Of a stretch of DNA of 64,000 nt, positions 43,901 to 50,303 are shown one piece after another. Source of the stretch: Alistipes onderdonkii (GTDB lineage Bacteria; Bacteroidota; Bacteroidia; Bacteroidales; Rikenellaceae); contig NZ_CP102251.1 in the NCBI RefSeq assembly GCF_025145285.1, positions 3,348,001-3,412,000 of the forward strand, given 5' to 3'. Below the pieces are notes generated by a model. It was not told the DNA's origin and ran no database searches. It worked only from the letters and a program-made list of their open reading frames with translations. Within the stretch, counting starts at the first letter, position 1; each line of letters opens with the position of its first letter. Made by a program: the position numbers and the translations under genes.

Positions 43901-44070
43901 GGTTTCCCGGTGGGGTTTTCCAGCACTTCCTTGATGGCGCCGAAGCCGCTGTATGCGCCGAGTGTCCTTTCTTCTTCGGGAGTCGGCGCCCGCCGTTCCC
44001 TGTCGAGCGTGAAGGCCGTCTTCAGCGCGTCGATATTCTGGCGGAGGTGGGTTTTCTTATTGAATGCCAT
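37948..44070 (-). CDS. Giant N6-adenine methylase-like / SF2 helicase protein of Bacteroidales conjugative elements
   Basis: 2040 residues. The N-terminal part is methylase-like: TLGAYSGFGAIKEVL, SAM motif DPSAGTGVFVNA, and VSNIPFGD replacing the usual NPPY. The middle 700 residues are a low-complexity linker rich in Pro, Glu, Arg and Gln. The C-terminal helicase domain has the Walker A-like DHEVGGGKTLIMCCGA, a DESH box in VDESHKFKNL, SGTTISNSLTELY and motif VI QRDGRGIRTGNE, followed by a coiled-coil tail. Homologues accompany topB in this element family. It probably acts in element DNA processing or protection from host restriction. It overlaps the DUF1896 gene by 14 bp. Confidence 0.9.
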   Translation of the reverse strand: MAFNKKTHLRQNIDALKTAFTLDRERRAPTPEEERTLGAYSGFGAIKEVLENPTGKPDKDGMATLVAELQEVIRANTPDEREYKRYMDGIKNSVLTAFYTPPKVADAIVEAIWDTRIAPQRILDPSAGTGVFVNAVDFHDPYAEITCFEKDPATGLILKHLHPEKRVRVQGFERIEPKYAGYYDVAVSNIPFGDVALFDPFFSTHTDPVRRQGTRALHNYFFMKSVDMVREGGLVAFITSQGVLNAEQGRPVREWLMNRCEPVSAIRLPNNLFTEHAGTEVGSDLVILQKKAATGELSERQRDFIESRKLSNGIRINNLFQSFDRVIHTEAKVGKDPYGKPAMEFTHAEGVDGIDREMRRMLSEDFNRHFNESYCLEHAPEQTPGTPERELSRPRQAERQRAERHEPRLAGEIVKEIIADARNLQQQREEEEKRRVVAEMAAQGYHVDTETGEITRIENKPGQALPDSAATPAGEPTGEDLADFGAWSKERENRLWEQHPPKPEDFGMADTPVQHVGGTTEPKPREGFAGSLFDMVETAAPVPATQAAEPVNVQQEPLLTLYDLFGFSAEERRQAELGISKKRNSRRGAKRKTPRQPSLFAPASSPEEQKSEMPKTTPPERDPEDLYASLNWEDNPPINGFYEMMMSLTPERRAELRRQNARQQETPEQRERQAVRPPTEAPKDRRKQAAGTPRTGSLFDTPDNPEEEEPGKEMPQIREADMKPRPFEGEVAPYFREGTLVTDGQNRVGYLRGIESLQPMFHPLELTPAQRTKASMYIEIRDAYYHLYNNEAETLTANPALREMLNRLYDNFTERFGRLNDKRNLDLIKMDARGTEILSLERYIDGKARKADIFERPVAFNPDEITHADDASEALVASLNKYGRVEPHYMASLTGTTVEGILGELKGRIYYNPETDGYEVADKFIAGNVIGKAERIEAFLRENPDHAPARESLEALREATPKPIAFDDLDFNLGERWIPKGVYERFASSLFDTEVKITFASNLDEYGVKAEATNVKITEQYAVSAQTRKYNGLHLLKHALQNTSPDITKTVLKWVDGERREVKVRDGEAIQLANSKIDEIRGAFPEWLREQSSDFKDRLTDLYNRTFNCYVRPKYDGTHQEFPDLDLKGLGIDNLYDSQKDAIWMDKLLGGGIIDHEVGGGKTLIMCCGAYEKKRLGLANKPMIIGLKANIHEIARTFCTAYPMAKVLYPGKEDFTPRKRERIFREIRNNDWDAVILSHEQFGMIPQSPEIQQEILQAELDCVEENLEVLKAQGRDVSRAMMKGCQKRKANLEAKLQKVAHALETRKDDAVDFRLMGIDHLYVDESHKFKNLTFTTRHDRVAGLGNPEGSQRALNMLFALRTIQQRTGRDLGATFLSGTTISNSLTELYLLFKYLRPKELERQNIRTFDAWAAIFAKKTIDYEFSVTNEVVQKERFRYFIKVPELAMFYSEITDYRSAEDIGIDRPQKNEILHNIPPTPQQTEFIERLVQFAKSGDATLLGRLPLSEREEKAKMLIATDYARKMSLDMRMIDPELYSDHVDNKASHCARMIAGYYRRFEAYKGTQFVFSDLGTYKPGAGWNVYSEIRRKLAEDYGIPQSEVRFIQEATSEKARKEMIAGMNTGKIRVLFGSTEMLGTGVNAQKRCVAIHHLDCPWRPSDLEQRDGRGIRTGNEIAKLHADNKVDVILYAVEKSLDAYKFGLLHNKQLFIRQLKTNNMGSRTIDEGAIDEKSGMNFSEYVAVLSGNTDLLDKARLEKKIATLESERQAFVRGKSSSRYKLEQITEKIEKNNDLIRRIGKDLEHFKARVEFNEDGSYRNPVKLNGLETSDPKLIGKQLNHIAETARTLDRLEPIGSLYGFELLVQSETTGKDGLDLVQNRFYVRGEGDYLYQYNYGNIASDPRLAAMNFIHALATIEPTLEKFRKKNEELEKDIPVLREVVESSWRKEPELTALKADLTEIDRRIQQSLKPIEESEGKEAEEDNDVCRERHDTAEELPKEDNTAARIPSRLRQIADASGGRIVIAGVGSPPENGPAKKGIKM

Positions 44071-44506
44071 CTTCGAGAAGTATTTGGACGGTTCCCGTCA
44101 GTTCGGTATAGAACAGTTCATAGTCGGGCGTGTCGGCGAAGTCGTCCGTGAGGTCGTACTTCTCCAGCACCCCGCGGCAGAGGGGCAGCAGGCGTAGAGC
44201 CGCCTGCCGGGCGGTATCCTCGGGAATCTCCGCCTCGAATTCCCTCCAGAGGATGTTTACCAGCGTGTTGTAGGGTGAAAAGTGCAGTCCGCGGCAGAGT
44301 TCCTCGCGGGCAATTTCTTCGGCCTCGATGTGGTTGCAGCCCGAACGGATCGCCTCGCTGTACGCTTGGGCGGCGCTGTCGGCCCGCTCGGCGATGAACT
44401 CACTTTCGGCGATGAGTTCCGGGTGGCTGTCCTTGAGGTAGGATAGTAACGAAAGTCCGTAATAGGACAATTCCCCCGTGGGGGTATGGTGTTGCTTGTC
44501 TGGCAT
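44057..44506 (-). CDS. DUF1896 family protein
   Basis: 149 residues from the ATG at 44506: GELSYYGLSLLSYLKDSHPELI, FIAERADSAAQAYSEAIRSGCNHIEAEEIAREELCRGLHFSPYNTLVNILWREF, and an acidic C-terminus. It is a conserved companion of the methylase-helicase gene in Bacteroidales elements, with no known biochemical role. An upstream in-frame ATG (44566) is rejected because it lies in the structured leader and its extra residues are not family-like. Confidence 0.82.
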   Translation of the reverse strand: MPDKQHHTPTGELSYYGLSLLSYLKDSHPELIAESEFIAERADSAAQAYSEAIRSGCNHIEAEEIAREELCRGLHFSPYNTLVNILWREFEAEIPEDTARQAALRLLPLCRGVLEKYDLTDDFADTPDYELFYTELTGTVQILLEDGIQ

Positions 44507-44598
44507 GATAAGAATTTTTAGTGGTCGTTGATAATCGGGGAAGAGAAAGGCGCCCCGGGTTCCCACCCGAAGCGCCGACCACTGAAAAAATCCTTATC
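44507..44598 (-). promoter_or_regulatory. Structured leader (long inverted repeat) touching the DUF1896 start codon
   Basis: The arm at 44507-44527 is complementary to 44576-44598 apart from a two-base insertion and one mismatch. A GC-rich inner hairpin (GGCGC...GCGCC) lies between. The 3' arm ends right at the ATG (44506), so the fold would cover the translation start. A -7 element TACCTTTG on the minus strand at 44638-44645 would begin the transcript about 125 nt upstream. Confidence 0.55.
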
Positions 44599-44649
44599 AA
44601 ACAAGCGTATCTCGTTATGACAGGTCTTTTCCAGTGGCAAAGGTAACGA

Positions 44650-46749
44650 TTATTTCCGTTTGTTCCTCTTTCCCTGCCTGGGAGTATCGCGCGGTTCGGA
44701 AACGAACGAGGTCTTGAACTGGTCATCGAGCGTGAGGGCCGCGTCGAACGTCCCGCCGCCGTTTTTGACGAATCCCCGGATCGTGCCGGTTTTGCCTTTG
44801 GTCAGCAGTTCCGCAAGCTGCTTGTCGGTCAGCTCCTTGCGGGCCACGGTTCTCCATACGGTCAGGCCGCAATCGGGATTCTGACACTTGGCGAGTTTGG
44901 GATAGAACACCACGGGCCTGCCGCAACGCGGGCAGGCTGTGTCACTCTCCGCGCCGTCGATTCTTGCTTCCAGCAGTTCTTTGGCGATTTGCGAGGCGAA
45001 GACCTCGATACCGCGATGGAACGTCGGGGCGTCCATCTCCCCGGTGGCGATCTTCGAGAGGGCCAGTTCCCAGCCGCCCGTCATGGCGACATCGGCGATC
45101 TTCTTGTCCCTGACCACGGCATACACGGCCAGTCCCTTGTCCGTGGGTACAAGCGACTTTTTCTCTCGCCTGACATACTCGCGGGCAAAGAGCGTTTCGA
45201 TGATGGCGGCACGGGTGGCGGGCGTGCCGATGCCGGCATCCTTCATCGCCTCGCGTTCGGCCTCGTCGGACAGTTCGCGTCCGGCGGTTTCCATCGCCGC
45301 CAGCAGGCTCGATTCCGTGTGAAGGGGGCGCGGCCGGGTCTGTTTCTGTTCCGTGACGCATCCCTTGACGGGCAGCTCGTCGCCTTGCACGATGTCGGGA
45401 AGGAGGGTCATGTCCTCCTCTTTCTCCTCGACAGGTTCATTCAGGACGGCCCGCCAGCCCGTCTCGACCATGATACTGCCGCGGGCCGTGAAATCATGTC
45501 CCGCGCTTTGCAGGGTAAGGGAAGTGTTTTCTTTCACGCAGGCCCCGGAAAAGGTTTCGAGCATCCGCCCCGCGACCATCTCATAGACGATGCGGTGGTC
45601 GGCATCCAGTTCGGAAGGGAGGTTCTCGGTGGGAAGCAGCGCGTGGTGGTCGGCGATCTTTTCGTTGTCCACGCTTCGGCGGGAGAGAGATGCGGTATCC
45701 ATCCTGCCCGCGTATTCCGCGAAACGGGGATAGCGTGTCATGTTCCCGATGAGTGCCGGAATCTCCTCGGCCACATCTTCCGATATATAGCGTGAGCCGG
45801 TACGGGGATAAGTGATGAACTTCTTCTCGTAAAGCGACTGGGCGATGTCGAGCGTTTTTTCTGCCGAAAAACCATACCGACTGTTGGCCTCTTTCTGGAG
45901 TGTCGTCAGGTCGTACAAGAGAGGCGGCTGTTCCCTGGCCTCCTTGCGCTCCACGTTCACGACGCGTACCGTTCGGGCGCCGATAACCTCGGCGCGGGCT
46001 GCTTCCGCCTTCTCCCTGCCGTCGAATTTCTCCGTGGAGAGGACGGTGAACTCCGTGCCCTCCTTTGCCGTGGAGAGCTTCAGCCGGAAATAGGCGGCGG
46101 GCTTGAACGCCTTGTTCTCCAGGTAACGGGAGCAGATGATCGCCAGCGTGGGGGTCTGCACCCGTCCGAGCGACCAGACACCCCGCCCGGCAGCCACGGC
46201 AAGCGCTTGCGAGGCGTTGATACCGACGATCCAGTCGGCTTCGCTGCGGGCTTTGGCCGAGAGGTAGAGGTTGTCGTATTCGTTGCCGGGGCGGAGGTGT
46301 TGTAACCCCTCGCGAATGGCCCGGTCGGTCAGGCTGCTGATCCATAACCGCACGAAAGGGGTGCGGCATTCCAGGTAAGAGTAGATGTAGCGGAAGATCA
46401 GCTCCCCTTCACGCCCCGCGTCGGTCGCGACGATGATGCGCTCGGCCATGCCGAACAATTCCCGGAGAATACCGAGCTGCTTCACGACACCCGGGTCGGC
46501 CTTATACTCTTTACCCTCCCGAACCTGCCGGGGCAGGAGGATGAACGATGATGGCAGGATAGGCAGGTTTTCCCGGCGGAAACCCGCGATGCCGTACTGT
46601 TGGGGCATTGCCAGCCCGACCAGGTGGCCGAAGGCCCAGGTTACGGCGTAGCCGTTTCCCTCGATAAAACCGTCTTTACGGTTCGTGGCTCCCACGATGG
46701 CGGCGATCTCACGCGCCACCGAGGGCTTTTCTGCGATAATTACTTGCAT
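44650..46749 (-). CDS. topB: DNA topoisomerase III (type IA)
   Basis: 699 residues. The Toprim domain has MQVIIAEKPSVAREIAAIVG and VATDAGREGELIFRYI. The active-site Tyr lies in KFITYPRTGSRYISEDV. DIAQSLYEKK and GIGTPATRAAIIETL complete the type IA core. The C-terminal zinc-finger-like segment has CPRCGRPVVFYPKLAKCQNPDCGL. CTnDOT-type elements carry such a topoisomerase near the excision genes (exc in CTnDOT). Confidence 0.95.
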   Translation of the reverse strand: MQVIIAEKPSVAREIAAIVGATNRKDGFIEGNGYAVTWAFGHLVGLAMPQQYGIAGFRRENLPILPSSFILLPRQVREGKEYKADPGVVKQLGILRELFGMAERIIVATDAGREGELIFRYIYSYLECRTPFVRLWISSLTDRAIREGLQHLRPGNEYDNLYLSAKARSEADWIVGINASQALAVAAGRGVWSLGRVQTPTLAIICSRYLENKAFKPAAYFRLKLSTAKEGTEFTVLSTEKFDGREKAEAARAEVIGARTVRVVNVERKEAREQPPLLYDLTTLQKEANSRYGFSAEKTLDIAQSLYEKKFITYPRTGSRYISEDVAEEIPALIGNMTRYPRFAEYAGRMDTASLSRRSVDNEKIADHHALLPTENLPSELDADHRIVYEMVAGRMLETFSGACVKENTSLTLQSAGHDFTARGSIMVETGWRAVLNEPVEEKEEDMTLLPDIVQGDELPVKGCVTEQKQTRPRPLHTESSLLAAMETAGRELSDEAEREAMKDAGIGTPATRAAIIETLFAREYVRREKKSLVPTDKGLAVYAVVRDKKIADVAMTGGWELALSKIATGEMDAPTFHRGIEVFASQIAKELLEARIDGAESDTACPRCGRPVVFYPKLAKCQNPDCGLTVWRTVARKELTDKQLAELLTKGKTGTIRGFVKNGGGTFDAALTLDDQFKTSFVSEPRDTPRQGKRNKRK

Positions 46750-46764
46750 GATGATTCGGATTTT

Positions 46765-46980
46765 TCAGTGGTTGTTTTCTTGTTGTTCTTCTTCTTTCTC
46801 TTTTTCCGGACGGGCGATCAGCCGGCGGTCGTAATAGACATGGTTGCCGTTCCCGTCGTAATACAGCCGTCCGTCGTCCGCCTTCTCCGGGGGGCTGCGT
46901 TTACCCGGCCGGAGGTACAAGGCAGCCAGCGCCGCGATCAGGAGCGGCATGGCTCCGGCCTGCATGTAGAACCATTTCAT
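46765..46980 (-). CDS. Small membrane protein of the element
   Basis: 71 residues with one N-terminal hydrophobic segment (MQAGAMPLLIAALAALYL), then a charged tail with DDGRLYYDGNGNHVYYDRRLI and a Glu/Gln-rich end. It lies between the DUF3945 gene and topB with gaps of 3 and 15 bp, so it is in the same operon. Function unknown. Confidence 0.65.
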   Translation of the reverse strand: MKWFYMQAGAMPLLIAALAALYLRPGKRSPPEKADDGRLYYDGNGNHVYYDRRLIARPEKEKEEEQQENNH

Positions 46981-46983
46981 ACG

Positions 46984-48441
46984 TTATACCTTGGCACCTT
47001 TGGAGTTGCTCTTTTTGCTGCTGCGGTAATTTTTCTTCTGCGCCGGGGTGGCCTCCTGCTGTCCCTGCTTGAGCGGCTCTTTCACACCTTTGACCGCTTC
47101 GACGGTCTTGCCCTCGGAATTGACGGCGACCTGGGTACGGCTTTCAACGGCGGGTTTGACCTCCGCCCCCTGCCGTTTCGCACGGTCGGGATTCCAGCGG
47201 AAGAAGTCCATCTTGTTACGCTCGAAGTTGGGCTTGACCCAGGCGTTGAACGGCTCACCCTGCCCGTCCTTGACCATGCCCTTGATGTAGAAAGCCTTGA
47301 CATCCGCCCGCTTGGAGGGATCATTCACCGCTTCCGTCCACTGGTCATAAGCCTCTTTGGGCACGGAGGCTTTGAGGATTGTCCGGTGAATCGTGAGCGT
47401 GGGCTGTCGTTCGGAGGCCGTAGTTTCCTGCCGTCCGTTTTTCTCGGCGGCCTTCTGGCGGTAAATCTCCTTGTTCTCCTGGGCGTAGCGGTTGCGATCC
47501 AAACCGTCGTAGGTAAAGGAATAGTTACGTTCGGCCGCGTCGATTTGGATATAGGCATCCCGCTTATAACCCGCGCGGGTGGTATATCCTTCGAGCAACA
47601 CCTTGCCGCCGCCGTAGAAATCCATCTGCTTGCCTTCCGAGAGGTCGGCCTCCTTGATGCGGGCACGTTTTTCGAGTAACGAAACGGGCATGGGTTCCAG
47701 CGTGTTCGTCCATTTGTCTATCGACACGTAGCAGGGCGTGAGCTTGCCCGGCTCCAGCTCCAGGTCGATCACTTTCCCGGCATGACGGGTGTTCATCAGG
47801 TTCGTTTTCGCCTCCTCATCGAGCAGCACCCCGTGGAAGGGGGCGTCGAGGTCGGGTCGTTCCTGCCAGTAATGCGGCACGACGCGCAGCGAGCCGTCCG
47901 CCTGCTCTTCGAGCGACACGCGCCCTTTGGTGGAAACACGCATCCCGTTCTCCAGTTCGGGGTTCATCTCCACCAGCCCGTTGGATTTATGTCCGTAAGA
48001 CATGGCTTTCAGGTGCGGCTCGATGTCCTCCATGCGGATACCTTTCTTCTCCATATCCGCCAGGTCTATCTTCGTGACGTCCAGCGGCTCGAACTGCCGC
48101 TGCTCCTGCGTCTGGAGCCGTTCGGAGGGGTCGATACGGTAATTTTCCAGAATCTCCGGGTCGAAGTCGATGCGGATAAGTTTGTTCAGGGCATTCTCCG
48201 TCATGACGAAGATACCCGTGTGGACGGGGTTCTGGGCCTGTTCCATGAACTTTTTGAAGAAGGCTTCGAGGGCTGAATCCTGCGTGTTCACGTTCAGCAG
48301 GCTCGCCACGTTCTGATCCGTGGGGTCGGCGGTCTGGATATTGCCGTCCTGATCCACGCCGGTAACGGCTTGTAGTCGTCCGTCGTCGGCATTCTGAACG
48401 AGCATGACTTGTTTAGCGTCGTTCTTTACGTTTTCGTCCAT
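46984..48441 (-). CDS. DUF4099/DUF3945-type conjugative element protein
   Basis: 485 residues, no signal peptide. A DUF4099-like N-terminal half (about 60-210) has EPLDVTKIDLADMEKKGIRMEDIEPHLKAMSYGHKSNGLVEM. It is followed by DUF3945-type repeats, LLDEEAKTNLMNTRHAGKVIDLELEPGKLTPCYVSIDKWTNTLEPMPVSLL and PFNAWVKPNFERNKMDFFRWNPDRAK, and a basic tail (KKNYRSSKKSNSKGAK). Proteins of this type travel with topB in Bacteroidales elements and may bind DNA; the role is unproven. Confidence 0.82.
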   Translation of the reverse strand: MDENVKNDAKQVMLVQNADDGRLQAVTGVDQDGNIQTADPTDQNVASLLNVNTQDSALEAFFKKFMEQAQNPVHTGIFVMTENALNKLIRIDFDPEILENYRIDPSERLQTQEQRQFEPLDVTKIDLADMEKKGIRMEDIEPHLKAMSYGHKSNGLVEMNPELENGMRVSTKGRVSLEEQADGSLRVVPHYWQERPDLDAPFHGVLLDEEAKTNLMNTRHAGKVIDLELEPGKLTPCYVSIDKWTNTLEPMPVSLLEKRARIKEADLSEGKQMDFYGGGKVLLEGYTTRAGYKRDAYIQIDAAERNYSFTYDGLDRNRYAQENKEIYRQKAAEKNGRQETTASERQPTLTIHRTILKASVPKEAYDQWTEAVNDPSKRADVKAFYIKGMVKDGQGEPFNAWVKPNFERNKMDFFRWNPDRAKRQGAEVKPAVESRTQVAVNSEGKTVEAVKGVKEPLKQGQQEATPAQKKNYRSSKKSNSKGAKV

Positions 48442-48754
48442 AATTACGAGTGTTTTTAGTTAGCACCAATAGCGATGCGGGAACGAAAGTAAGGGGAACC
48501 GGCTGAACGTAAAAGAGTTGGAAAGGCTATGGAAGCATCGGGCACAGAAGTGGCCGCTTGTGGCGCAGGGCAGAGGAAATCGGAGAAACGGAGTGCCGGG
48601 AAGGACGGATTTGGCAGAGGGTATTTTCGTGGCTCCTCACCTTATTTGTCAGGTAGTCGGGATCTATTGTTAAATGTCAATAAAGCGCATGGATAACCCG
48701 TGTTTTTTTATAAATTTGCGAAAACGGGTTTCAATATCCGACAAAACGTGAGGC
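48442..48754. other. Divergent intergenic region ahead of the recombinase
   Basis: No gene is seen. It contains a -7 box TAAATTTG (48711-48718, plus strand) flanked by an inverted repeat AACCCGT (48695-48701) / ACGGGTT (48724-48730), which looks like an operator over the recombinase promoter. A stretch CCTTATTTGTC near 48640-48650 faintly resembles a cassette left end. An A-rich leader (CTAAAAACACTCGTAATTATG) precedes the DUF3945 gene on the minus strand. Confidence 0.45.
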
Positions 48755-49873
48755 ATGGAAATATATACCCCAAAAACCAAGATCAAACTTTCTCCGGTGA
48801 TAAGAAACGGGAGAGAATTTGTCGAAGTGACTTTCGGTAATGACAATGACATCCGCTTGTCGCTGTCGAAGGAAGAAAACGTACTGCTTGTCGGCGGCAG
48901 GGCTTATCTGCCGGCAGAAGATTTCGTGCTTGCCGAGTTCTTCGACCGCTATGTAAAAATGGCGTTTATAGACTATTCTGCCATCAAGGAAACCGCACCC
49001 CGTAAAGAGGAAGACAAACGGCCGCCACTGCCGGAAGGCTATCTGGAAAAACTTCAGCAAGTGCGTTACAGTGACCATACCGTAAGGGTATATACCTCCT
49101 ATTTCCGCGATTTCCAACAGCATTTCGAGGGGCGTAAGATTGAAACGGTTACTCCCGGCGAGATAAACGACTACCTGCTGTATCTCATCCACGAGAAAAA
49201 CATATCCTCCTGCCAGCAAAACCAGCGTATCAACGCCATCAAGTTCTATTACGAGAAAGTTCTCGGTCAGGAACGGCGGTGTTACAAGGTGAACCGTGCC
49301 AAACGGGAGAAGACGCTGCCCGACGTGTTGAGCAAGGAGGAAATAAAGAAAATACTCGACGTGACGGTGACAGACCTGCGTTTCTTCTGTATGTTCTCCA
49401 TACTCTATTCCGCAGGGTTGCGCATCAGCGAACTGCTGGAACTGAAACCCGGCGACATCAACGAATCCCGCTCCCTGATACGGGTGCGGCAGGGTAAAGG
49501 GAAAAAAGACCGCTACACCCTGCTGTCAAGACCGTTGATGAAAAAGCTGACGGAATATAACAGACTATACAAACCGAAAGTGTGGCTTTTTGAACACAGA
49601 CCGGGAGAACCTTTCACCGAGAGTATCGTGTCGAAACGGCTGAAGGCAGCGGCCCGGGAAGCGGGAATCACGAAACGGATTTATCCGCACCTGCTGCGCC
49701 ATTCGTTCGCCACTCACCTGCTGGAGCAGGGAACCGACATCAAGATAGTGAAAGAGCTTATGGGACATAACAATATCAAGACGACAGAAAGGTATGTCCA
49801 CATAGCCGACACTTTCAAAAGCAATATCAAAAGCCCGTTGGACGATCTGTTGATGGAGGAAGACGAGGTCTGA
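48755..49873 (+). CDS. Tyrosine recombinase heading the cassette array (rAID-1 type)
   Basis: 372 residues. A 90-residue N-terminal extension precedes the SAM-like core-binding domain (SDHTVRVYTSYFRDFQQHFEG...INAIKFYYEKVLG, about 105-172). The catalytic domain has Arg in YSAGLRISELLEL, Lys in VRQGKGKKDRYTLL, HLLRHSFATHLLEQGTDIKIVKELMGHNN with His and Arg, and nucleophile Tyr in TERYVHIAD. The tail NIKSPLDDLL recalls IntI tails (RSPLD). The extra IntI-specific helix between the second and third conserved patches seems absent, because LFEHRPGEPFTESIVSKRL is short. It is co-directional with, and directly upstream of, nine cassettes. It is the only recombinase in the window and is probably the enzyme that inserts and removes them. 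Confidence 0.92.
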   Translation: MEIYTPKTKIKLSPVIRNGREFVEVTFGNDNDIRLSLSKEENVLLVGGRAYLPAEDFVLAEFFDRYVKMAFIDYSAIKETAPRKEEDKRPPLPEGYLEKLQQVRYSDHTVRVYTSYFRDFQQHFEGRKIETVTPGEINDYLLYLIHEKNISSCQQNQRINAIKFYYEKVLGQERRCYKVNRAKREKTLPDVLSKEEIKKILDVTVTDLRFFCMFSILYSAGLRISELLELKPGDINESRSLIRVRQGKGKKDRYTLLSRPLMKKLTEYNRLYKPKVWLFEHRPGEPFTESIVSKRLKAAAREAGITKRIYPHLLRHSFATHLLEQGTDIKIVKELMGHNNIKTTERYVHIADTFKSNIKSPLDDLLMEEDEV

Positions 49874-49886
49874 TACTTAAAGAAAA

Positions 49887-49918
49887 TAACAGCCAAATCG
49901 GCTGATAGTATAACATTA
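49887..49918 (+). repeat. Array site 0 (recombinase-proximal, attI-like)
   Basis: It lies between the recombinase stop and cassette 1. It starts TAAC and ends ACATTA like the other sites but is only 32 nt. A 5-bp hairpin CAGCC (49890-49894) / GGCTG (49900-49904) fills the middle. It is the expected place for new cassette insertion. Confidence 0.7.
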
Positions 49919-49940
49919 GTAACAATTTAGCAATTCTCAT

Positions 49941-50243
49941 ATGGGCTTAGATATTTTGATTTATAACAATGACGGAATATGTACGAATAAGTCTGAAATT
50001 AGTGAAGGCTTACATTATTGGTTGTTCAATCTTGCAAATTTAGATAAAGGACGATTTCGGAGTATATTCCGTGTACAAGATTACTATAAAACGAACATAC
50101 AACTTTCAGGTATAGAAATATCCTCTTTCATTGAGGAACTAAAAGAAATTAGAAAAAAATCTCCTTATAGTAAGGAGATTGAGCGAATAGTGAATTGTAT
50201 AAATCAGCAAAATATATCTAAGATAAGAATTACTGGAGATTAA
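49941..50243 (+). CDS. Cassette 1: uncharacterised small protein, candidate immunity factor
   Basis: 100 residues, no signal peptide, no recognised domain. It has MGLDILIYNNDGICTNKSEISEGLHYWLFNLANLD and a basic C-terminus. Base composition is far richer in A and T than the recombinase. It is the first gene of the array, and the cassette ends GTAAC and GTTAC are complementary. A defence role is inferred only from neighbours. Confidence 0.7.
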   Translation: MGLDILIYNNDGICTNKSEISEGLHYWLFNLANLDKGRFRSIFRVQDYYKTNIQLSGIEISSFIEELKEIRKKSPYSKEIERIVNCINQQNISKIRITGD

Positions 50244-50252
50244 ATAAGTTAC

Positions 50253-50298
50253 TAACGAAGCGTGATAACGCCTAACAGCGTTCCCCGCTAAACCATTA
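50253..50298 (+). repeat. Array site 1 (attC-like)
   Basis: 46 nt from TAAC to ATTA. Arms AGCGTGATAACGC (50259-50271) and GCGTTCCCCGCT (50278-50289) pair except for a small internal loop with one extra base in the 5' arm. Confidence 0.8.
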
Positions 50299-50303
50299 GT
50301 CGC

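Noticed and set aside
49887..49918. Site 0 as a simple transcription terminator of the recombinase
   Set aside because: The stem is only 5 bp with no T-tract, and the flanking TAAC and ACATTA match the other sites. A minor terminator effect is still possible.
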